From: Planctomycetota bacterium
Lineage (GTDB): Bacteria; Planctomycetota; Phycisphaerae; FEN-1346; JAACEH01
Reading direction: 5' to 3'
DNA length: 7,275 bases
NCBI GenBank assembly: GCA_016935955.1
Contig: JAFGPY010000349.1
Location: 1-7,275 of the forward strand
Position 1 is the first letter of the stretch; every line of letters begins with the position of its first letter. A model generated the notes under the pieces. That model did not search any database and was not told the origin of the DNA. It worked only from the letters and a program-made list of their open reading frames with translations. This document shows, in pieces, positions 1-7,275 of this stretch. A program made the translations under genes and the position numbers.

Positions 1-471
1 GACAACCTTGTTGCCCTGGACCGCGCGCTGGCGGCCTTCGAGGACGCCGGCGTCGAGACGGTGATTCACGCCGGCGATTTCTGTTCGCCGTTCGCCCTGA
101 AGATGATGCTCGCTCGGCTGAGCGTGCCGCTGGTGGCGGTGTTCGGCAACAACGACGGCGAGCGGCGCGGCTTGGCCCGCATGCTGCCGGACCTGTGCGA
201 CGGGCCGCGACGCTTCGAACTGGCCGATCGCAAGTTCTGCCTGTTGCACGATCCTGCGGCCCTGGCCCACGAGGACGAGATGGCCTCGGACATCGTGGTC
301 TGTGGCCACACGCACGAGGTGCAGGCCGAGCTGCGCAACGGCACGCTGTACGTGAACCCGGGCGAGTGTTGCGGCTGGTTGAGCGGCCTGTGCCGCGTGA
401 GCATCCTTGACACGGCGACCCTGGCCGTGCAGAATCAGGTGGTCTACGAACAGGAAAGGCCCGGCTCATGA
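1..471 (+). CDS. YfcE/MJ0936-family metallophosphoesterase (5' end missing)
   Basis: This is the C-terminal 156 residues of a calcineurin-like metallophosphoesterase of the small YfcE/MJ0936 type, cytosolic phosphodiesterases with a two-metal active site. The frame is open from base 1, so the gene starts outside the window; the GTG at position 61 is internal. The family's first motif (DxH) would lie just upstream, because the visible part opens with DNLVALDRAL, which normally follows it. Visible metal-site motifs are HAGD (residues 23-26), GNND (49-52), the His of LLHDP (83) and GHTH (102-105), followed by the family-typical NPGE. In the fourth motif the usual His-Gly is His-Asp. The stop codon overlaps the start of the PEGA lipoprotein gene (ATGA), so the two are probably translated together. 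The family call is firm; the substrate cannot be told, since family members act on various phosphodiesters in vitro. Confidence 0.9.
   Translation, partial: DNLVALDRALAAFEDAGVETVIHAGDFCSPFALKMMLARLSVPLVAVFGNNDGERRGLARMLPDLCDGPRRFELADRKFCLLHDPAALAHEDEMASDIVVCGHTHEVQAELRNGTLYVNPGECCGWLSGLCRVSILDTATLAVQNQVVYEQERPGS
452..459 (+). promoter_or_regulatory. Ribosome binding site of the PEGA lipoprotein gene
   Basis: AGGAAAGG lies inside the end of the phosphoesterase gene, with 8 bases between it and the ATG at 468. It is one of the clearest Shine-Dalgarno sequences in the window and supports that start and the 4-bp overlap. Confidence 0.6.
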
Positions 472-896
472 GTGCAAGACTGGTCGTCGTGATGGTGCTG
501 GTCGCCGGACTGCCGCTGTGCACCGGGTGCACCGGCCGCGTGGCTCGCTCGATCACCATCGAGACCCAGCCGCCGGGAGCAGTCGTCTGGCTGAATGACA
601 ACGAGGTCGGCCGCACGCCTGTGACCGCGCCGTTCACGTGGTACGGCGTCTACAGCATCCGCATGGAACTGGAAGGCTACGAGCCGCTGGTGGTCAACGA
701 ACGCGTGGCCGCCCCGTGGTACCAGTGGATGTTCATCGACCTGCCCTTCGAAACGGTCGTGCCCGGCACGCGGTACGACCGCCACCACTTCGGGCCCTAC
801 CAACTGGAGCCCGCCAAGGCGGCCGATCCCGAGGAGTTGCTGCTTCGCAGCAAACAGTTCCGCAGCGAGGCCCAGGAAGGCCTGCCCGCTGAATAG
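468..896 (+). CDS. PEGA-domain lipoprotein
   Basis: This 142-residue protein is probably a cell-envelope lipoprotein. Residues 1-21 form a signal peptide with Arg4, a hydrophobic stretch (LVVVMVLVAGLPL) and a lipobox-like CTGC in which Cys21 would be lipidated; the -3 position is Cys rather than the usual Leu, Val or Ile. Residues 28-80 match a PEGA domain: ITIETQPPGAVVWLND, then VGRTPVTAPFTWYG, then ELEGYEPL. PEGA domains are small beta-sandwich modules of surface proteins. The tail (81-142) includes APWYQW and a charged helix, a layout I associate with planctomycete PEGA lipoproteins. The start is set by a good Shine-Dalgarno and the ATGA overlap with the phosphoesterase gene, which suggests one transcript. 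Function is unknown; an attachment or structural role in the envelope is inference. The domain call is secure, the lipoprotein call fairly so. Confidence 0.85.
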   Translation: MSARLVVVMVLVAGLPLCTGCTGRVARSITIETQPPGAVVWLNDNEVGRTPVTAPFTWYGVYSIRMELEGYEPLVVNERVAAPWYQWMFIDLPFETVVPGTRYDRHHFGPYQLEPAKAADPEELLLRSKQFRSEAQEGLPAE

Positions 897-903
897 CGAA
901 CGC

Positions 904-917
904 GCCACCGTAGTGGC
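904..917. other. Short hairpin after the PEGA gene
   Basis: GCCAC, CGTA, GTGGC forms a 5-bp stem with a 4-base loop 7 bases after the stop codon at 894-896. No T-run follows, so it is weak evidence for a terminator. It could equally be an operator-like dyad upstream of the sigma factor gene. Confidence 0.25.
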
Positions 918-951
918 ACGATCCGCATCCGACGCAAACGCGACACGATGC

Positions 952-965
952 CAACGTAACCGTTG
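952..965. promoter_or_regulatory. Small dyad upstream of the sigma factor gene
   Basis: CAACG, TAAC, CGTTG is a perfect 5-bp dyad in the 102-bp gap before the sigma factor start. It could be an operator or a 5' hairpin, but a dyad this short may arise by chance. I see no convincing -35/-10 pair in the gap. Confidence 0.15.
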
Positions 966-998
966 ATGCCGCGGCCCTTCGGCGGTATGCTTCGCTCC

Positions 999-1748
999 AT
1001 GGCGGCCGGTCGGCGAACACCCTCTTCCCTGCACACTCGTGACGCGCGGTTTGCGGCCACGCGATGGAGCGTGGTGCTTGCCGCCGCCGATCGTCAGGCC
1101 GGGACGGCGTCCCGCCGCGCGCTGGAGGACCTGATTCGGGCGTACTGGTTCCCACTGTATGCCTTCGTGCGCCGCCAGGGCGAACCGGCCGCTGCGGCCG
1201 AGGACCTCGTGCAGGAGTTCTTCGCCCGGTTGCTGGAGAAAGATTCGCTGGCCCAGGTGGACCGGGCCAAGGGCAAGTTCCGCTCGTTCCTGCTGGCGTC
1301 CATGAAGCACTTCCTGTCCAACCAGCGCGACCGGGCTCGGGCGCAGAAGCGCGGCGGGGGCCGCACGGTCGTCGCGCTGGATGCCCTGGACATGGAGACA
1401 CGCTACGCCATCGAGCCGGCCGACACCATGACACCCGAACGCCTCTTCGAGCGGCAGTGGGCCCTGGCGGTGCTGGACCAGGTGCTGAAACGGTTGCAGG
1501 CGGAGTTCGCCGGAGGCGACAAGACGAAGCTCTACGAGGCCATCGAACCCTGCCTCACCCAGGGAGCCCGGGCCGTCGATTACGACGCAGTCGCCCGCGA
1601 GCGTGGCATGACCCAGGGGGCCGTGAGGGTGGCCGTCCATCGCCTTCGCCGCAGATACCGCGACCTGCTGCGGGAAGAGATCGCCCAGACCGTGGATTCG
1701 CCGGAGCAGGTCGATGAAGAAATCGCCTATCTGATGAATTGCCTGTAA
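999..1748 (+). CDS. ECF-type RNA polymerase sigma factor, planctomycete kinase-linked type
   Basis: This 249-residue protein directs RNA polymerase to a specific promoter set. Near the N-terminus it has RFAATRWSVVLAA (18-30), typical of planctomycete ECF factors found beside Ser/Thr kinases. Region 2 spans about 42-120 (YWFPLYAFVRR, AAEDLVQEFFARLLEKD, GKFRSFLLASMKHFLSN, then basic RARAQKRGGG). A linker of about 65 residues, longer than in classic ECF factors, carries TPERLFERQWAL. Region 4 (about 192-226) has the helix-turn-helix YDAVARERGMTQGAVRVAVHRLRRRYRDLL, split here as YDAVARERGMTQ and GAVRVAVHRLRRRY. It ends in REEIAQTV and an acidic tail. No anti-sigma gene is adjacent; the kinase follows 79 bp downstream, which points to control by phosphorylation. 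In-frame starts also exist at 963 (TTG), 966 and 987 (ATG), none with a clear Shine-Dalgarno; 999 is chosen because it best fits the short family N-terminus. Confidence 0.9.
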   Translation: MAAGRRTPSSLHTRDARFAATRWSVVLAAADRQAGTASRRALEDLIRAYWFPLYAFVRRQGEPAAAAEDLVQEFFARLLEKDSLAQVDRAKGKFRSFLLASMKHFLSNQRDRARAQKRGGGRTVVALDALDMETRYAIEPADTMTPERLFERQWALAVLDQVLKRLQAEFAGGDKTKLYEAIEPCLTQGARAVDYDAVARERGMTQGAVRVAVHRLRRRYRDLLREEIAQTVDSPEQVDEEIAYLMNCL

Positions 1749-1758
1749 CAATTCGCCG

Positions 1759-1804
1759 CGTCTGCGTCTGGTAAGGGTGAGAGCCGATGACCGACAGACA
1801 GACG
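1759..1804 (+). other. Bulged hairpin between sigma factor and kinase genes
   Basis: CGTCTGCGTCTG at 1759-1770 can pair with CAGACAGACG at 1795-1804, giving a 10-bp stem with a 2-base bulge and a 24-base loop. It lies 23 bases before the kinase start codon. It could act as an mRNA processing or translation-control structure; there is no T-run, so it is not a terminator. Confidence 0.25.
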
Positions 1805-1819
1805 ACCCAAACGAGAGAC

Positions 1820-1823
1820 AGGA
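1820..1823 (+). promoter_or_regulatory. Probable ribosome binding site of the kinase gene
   Basis: AGGA, at the end of a purine-rich stretch, lies 4 bases before the ATG at 1828. It favours that start over the in-frame GTG at 1777, whose AAGG directly abuts the start codon with no spacer. Confidence 0.45.
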
Positions 1824-1827
1824 CACC

Positions 1828-5253
<3,426 letters not shown>

Positions 5254-5326
5254 GGCCGGGGCCGAGTTGCCCATCAAGAAACAATGCAGCCGACGACGCG
5301 CGGAGTGTGTGCCGGCGGCGACAAGT

Positions 5327-5361
5327 GGGCGGGAGCCGGTGCGGGCTTCCGCCCTTCTTCT
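5327..5361 (+). terminator. Intrinsic terminator of the sigma factor-kinase unit
   Basis: GGGCGGGAGCC (5327-5337) pairs with GGCTTCCGCCC (5344-5354) over 11 bp, with one G-T pair and a 6-base loop. TTCTTCT follows at once. The strong GC stem plus pyrimidine tail, 73 bases after the kinase stop codon, fits a Rho-independent terminator; the T-run is interrupted by C. Confidence 0.65.
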
Positions 5362-5417
5362 GCGTCCGTGGCAAGCCGTGGCGAACCCGGCAGCCCGACC
5401 CCACGAACGATTTCCTG

Positions 5418-5446
5418 TTTCAACCGACTATGGGCGGACGTATCAT
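5418..5446 (+). promoter_or_regulatory. Candidate sigma70-type promoter
   Basis: TTTCAA (5418-5423) and TATCAT (5441-5446) are separated by 17 bases. The -10 box matches the consensus in 5 of 6 positions and the -35 box in 3 of 6. It lies between the terminator and the six-helix protein gene, where a promoter would be needed. Planctomycete promoters are poorly known, so this is tentative. Confidence 0.3.
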
Positions 5447-5544
5447 GGAGAAGGCATCCGCCACGGCGGCGGGGGCTCGCCGGTCGTGGAGCGTCGCGAC
5501 TCGTGCGGCCCAGGCCCGTTGTCCTCAGGGAAAGCACGTTGAGC

Positions 5545-6183
5545 ATGCACGAGACTGTTCCGCGACGCACGACAGCCGTCCCGATGCTGGTCGTCATGGT
5601 CGGTCTGCTGATGACGCTGATCGACTTTTGGCGCTACGACGGCTGGGACGTGCTGCCGGACCCGCTGGGTTACGCCCTGATCTTCATGGCCCTGGGACCG
5701 CTGGCCCGCGACGAGCGGCGGTTGAAGATCGCCCGCTGGATCGCCTTCGCCCTGGTCCTCGTGTCGGTCGCGACGCTGCACGAGACCCGCGAGGTGCTGG
5801 CCGAGTACGGCGACACGCGCTATGAAGCCAACCGCCTCTGGCCGGCGGTCATGGGCGCCGACGTCCTGGACCTGGTCATGGTCTGGTTTCTGGTGGGCGG
5901 GGCAAGCGAACTGGCCTACCGCGGCCGCGACTTCCGGCTGGGCGAGCACATCCTCAGCTACCGCGGCATGTACGTTGCCGCCGCGGTTTTGGCGATGCCC
6001 TGCGACGCGATCTTCTACCTGGCGGCGCCCCACGAGGACTCGGCCGAAGCCGCCCTCTTCGTTCGCTACTACCTTGGCTTCCCGATGAAGGCCTTCGTGG
6101 GTCTCGCTGCCGCCCTGATCGTTCAGGCCCTCTGGCACACCGCCTGGCTGCCGTACGACGACGATCCCGCGGCTAGCCGCTAG
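5545..6183 (+). CDS. Six-helix membrane protein of unknown function
   Basis: I do not recognise a characterised family. The 212-residue protein has about six hydrophobic segments: 11-27, 38-53, 64-79, 101-121, 141-160 and 178-199. Helix 2 opens with LPDPLGYALIFMALGPLA; a similar PDxxGYxLI pattern occurs, from memory, in small uncharacterised membrane proteins of other bacteria. Charged loops (ARDERRLKIAR, HETREVLAEYGDTRYEANR) separate the helices, and the C-terminus is acidic and short. There are no obvious catalytic or metal motifs. AGGG at 5527-5530 is 8 bases from an in-frame TTG (5539) and 14 from the ATG (5545), so TTG is a real alternative that would add two residues. It lies after a terminator, so it is probably transcribed apart from the kinase. 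That it is a real gene is well supported by its hydrophobic pattern and long frame. Confidence 0.8.
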   Translation: MHETVPRRTTAVPMLVVMVGLLMTLIDFWRYDGWDVLPDPLGYALIFMALGPLARDERRLKIARWIAFALVLVSVATLHETREVLAEYGDTRYEANRLWPAVMGADVLDLVMVWFLVGGASELAYRGRDFRLGEHILSYRGMYVAAAVLAMPCDAIFYLAAPHEDSAEAALFVRYYLGFPMKAFVGLAAALIVQALWHTAWLPYDDDPAASR

Positions 6184-6190
6184 CGACACT
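6180..6190 (+). repeat. Direct repeat, left copy, at the stop codon of the six-helix protein gene
   Basis: CTAGCGACACT, followed by GCGGA. The same 11 bases recur at 6394-6404, followed by C and then GCGGA. This copy contains the TAG stop of the plus-strand gene. It may be one side of a target-site duplication. Confidence 0.5.
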
Positions 6191-6210
6191 GCGGAAAAGC
6201 CGGTGTAGCG

Positions 6211-6226
6211 CGGCCGCCCTCGGCCG
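6211..6226. other. Short GC hairpin after the six-helix protein gene
   Basis: CGGCCG, CCCT, CGGCCG forms a 6-bp stem with a 4-base loop, 27 bases after the stop codon. With no T-run it is at best a weak terminator; it may be part of the same repeated intergenic unit. Confidence 0.3.
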
Positions 6227-6276
6227 GGTCGATCGGGCATCCAACACTGACAACAGGGCTGCCCCGCAGCATCAGA

Positions 6277-6358
6277 GGGTGCCATGCTTCTCCTTGGAGA
6301 AGCATGTGATGTGTTCTGCACCGAACGGCATGCTTGTGCAAGCACAAGCATGGCACCC
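6277..6358. repeat. 82-bp nested inverted-repeat element (REP/MITE-like)
   Basis: The outer arms GGGTGCCATGCTT (6277-6289) and AAGCATGGCACCC (6346-6358) are perfect 13-bp inverted repeats. Inside lie two perfect 11-bp hairpins with 2-base loops: CATGCTTCTCC with GGAGAAGCATG (6283-6306), and CATGCTTGTGC with GCACAAGCATG (6329-6352). With both hairpins formed, the outer 6 bp (6277-6282 with 6353-6358) still pair, giving a three-way junction. The 22-base spacer can add a GTTC/GAAC mini-hairpin. It lies between convergent genes and could stop transcription from both sides or be a REP-like repeat; no coding sequence is present. Confidence 0.75.
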
Positions 6359-6393
6359 GCCACGGGCACCCCAAGAGACCCACGCGACAACGC

Positions 6394-6404
6394 CTAGCGA
6401 CACT
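6394..6404 (+). repeat. Direct repeat, right copy, at the stop codon of the URO-D gene
   Basis: CTAGCGACACT again, 214 bases from the left copy. It contains the stop codon of the minus-strand gene (CTA on the plus strand). Confidence 0.5.
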
Positions 6405-7275
6405 CGCGGACGGCCTCGTAGAGAGCCGCCAGATTCTCAACCGGGATGCCCGCCTGGACGTTGTGCACCGTGTTGAAGACGAAGCCGCCGCCGGGCGCGA
6501 AGATCTCGAACCGCTCGCGGACCTGCCGGCGAATCTCCTCCGGCGTACCGAAGGGCAACGTCTTCTGCGTGTCCACTCCCCCGCCCCAGAAAACCGTGCG
6601 GTCGCCGTAGGTCTGCTTGAGTTGCCGGGCGTCCATGCCGGCCGCCGAGGTCTGAACCGGATTGAGGATGTCGAACCCGGCGTCGATGAAATGCGGAATC
6701 AGCGGCTCGATCGCGCCGCAGGTGTGCTGGAACGTCTTCCACGTTGTGTGCTCGTGCACCCAGTCGTTCAGCCGCTTCTGCGGCTCCCGGTAGATGTCCA
6801 GGTAGTCGGCCACCGACAGGAACGGAGCGTTCTGCGTGCCGAAATCCGTGCCGCTCATGTAGATGACGTCGGCCCGGTCGCCCACGGCCTCCCACAGCAG
6901 GGCCAGGTTCTTCACGGCCGTCTCGGCCTGGCGGGCGAAGACCTCCTTGATGAAGTCGCGGCGGATCATCAGCGAGACGTACCATTCCTCGATGTCGCGA
7001 ATGCCCTTCGGGTGCCGCAGTGGCGTCCCGGGCACGTGGGCGATGTCGCCGAACGCCGTGCCCACGCCGATCAGCATCACGGCGCAGTCGGTCGTGGCGC
7101 GCAGCTCCTCGGCCCTGCGGCGGAAGTGCGCCAGGTCGGCCGCGCCCAGCACCGTGTACTCCTCGAGGTTGTCCTCGACGCGCAGCTTGTCCTCGTCGAT
7201 GGGCGGCTGGCGGACGATCGAGTCGAAGTAGAACCCGCCGCGCGGCATGCGGGCGCACGGCTCCAGGCTCTTGTC
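6394..7275 (-). CDS. URO-D-family protein, MtaA/CmuA-like methyltransferase fold (5' end missing)
   Basis: The visible 293 residues belong to the uroporphyrinogen decarboxylase (URO-D) superfamily, which includes haem-pathway HemE and the zinc-dependent cobalamin methyltransferases MtaA and CmuA. The frame is open to the right edge, so the ATG at 7248 is probably internal; family members run to about 350 residues. Motifs, numbered from that Met: YMSGTDFGTQNAPFLS (130-145), HTCG (175-178), ILNPVQTSAAGMD (194-206), FWGGGVDTQKTLPFGTPEE (220-238) and VFNTVHNVQAGIPVENL (257-273). His175 and Cys177 match the HxC zinc ligands of the methyltransferase branch. Where that branch usually has a third Cys, this protein has His262. 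This argues for a corrinoid or methyl-transfer type enzyme over HemE, but such proteins are numerous in planctomycetes and mostly uncharacterised. It is convergent with the six-helix protein gene. Confidence 0.88.
   Translation of the reverse strand, partial: DKSLEPCARMPRGGFYFDSIVRQPPIDEDKLRVEDNLEEYTVLGAADLAHFRRRAEELRATTDCAVMLIGVGTAFGDIAHVPGTPLRHPKGIRDIEEWYVSLMIRRDFIKEVFARQAETAVKNLALLWEAVGDRADVIYMSGTDFGTQNAPFLSVADYLDIYREPQKRLNDWVHEHTTWKTFQHTCGAIEPLIPHFIDAGFDILNPVQTSAAGMDARQLKQTYGDRTVFWGGGVDTQKTLPFGTPEEIRRQVRERFEIFAPGGGFVFNTVHNVQAGIPVENLAALYEAVRECR

Larger units (their letters stand above)
5254..5544. other. Intergenic region after the kinase gene
   Basis: These 291 bases hold no gene I can support. 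They contain a terminator (5327-5361) and a candidate promoter (5418-5446) for the next gene. Frames stay open here because of the high GC content, but the encoded peptides are Arg/Pro/Gly-rich with no recognisable motif. Confidence 0.6.

Noticed and set aside
61..471. GTG at 61 as the start of the phosphoesterase gene
   Set aside because: The frame is open to base 1 and encodes DNLVALDRAL, which belongs to the family's N-terminal part. Starting at 61 would also remove the first metal-binding motif.
5284..5544. N-terminal extension of the six-helix protein to ATG 5284
   Set aside because: It would add 87 Arg/Pro/Gly-rich residues without motif, would run through the terminator hairpin, and lacks a ribosome binding site.
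6277..6358. The cloverleaf-like element as a tRNA gene
   Set aside because: The length is near that of a tRNA, but there are no conserved D-arm or T-arm bases (no GTTCRANY in the right place), no anticodon-arm layout, and hairpin loops of only 2 bases.
6277..6358. CRISPR repeats
   Set aside because: There are only two related hairpins, which differ in sequence outside CATGCTT, with no series of equal spacers and no cas genes.
5443..6390. Minus-strand open frame opposite the six-helix protein and the repeat element
   Set aside because: The translation is Gln/His/Gly-rich with no domain, while the plus strand has a clear membrane-protein pattern. It also crosses the structured repeat.
6279..6476. 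Small plus-strand frame beginning in the repeat element
   Set aside because: Its first part is the inverted-repeat DNA itself and the rest is antisense to the URO-D gene. There is no ribosome binding site or motif.

Overview
This is a GC-rich bacterial window that most resembles a planctomycete (Planctomycetota). The main reason is the pairing of an ECF sigma factor with a very large membrane Ser/Thr kinase. The sigma factor carries the N-terminal RFAxTRWS motif and the C-terminal REEIAQTV motif, and the kinase begins with a CxxC...CxxC zinc ribbon. The PEGA lipoprotein and the URO-D-family protein fit the same phylum. These assignments come from recognising family motifs by eye; no database search was run, and the class or genus cannot be named.

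Layout: (1) positions 1-896 hold the 3' part of a YfcE-like metallophosphoesterase gene, which overlaps a PEGA-domain lipoprotein gene by 4 bp (ATGA). (2) Positions 999-5253 hold the ECF sigma factor gene and, 79 bp later, the 1141-residue kinase gene. The kinase runs in order: zinc ribbon, kinase domain, about 11 membrane segments, and two tandem copies of an NTF2/SnoaL-like domain. A good intrinsic terminator (5327-5361) closes this unit. (3) Positions 5545-6183 hold a gene for a six-helix membrane protein of unknown function, possibly with its own promoter at 5418-5446. (4) Positions 6184-6393 are a 210-bp convergent intergenic region. It carries an 82-bp element of nested inverted repeats that can fold as a three-way junction, and it is bracketed by an 11-bp direct repeat at the two stop codons. 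(5) Positions 6394-7275, on the minus strand, hold a URO-D/MtaA-like methyltransferase-family gene whose start lies beyond the right edge.

How the genes may work together: the sigma factor and kinase look like one signalling cassette. The likely path is a signal sensed by the membrane or C-terminal part, then kinase activity, then a change in sigma-factor activity. This follows the known genetic linkage of ECF factors with Ser/Thr kinases in planctomycetes and is not shown by the sequence. The phosphoesterase/PEGA pair, the six-helix protein and the URO-D protein have no obvious functional link to the cassette.

The most interesting points are the duplicated C-terminal domain of the kinase, the three-way-junction repeat element, and the direct repeats that suggest this intergenic region was inserted between two genes whose stop codons once overlapped.
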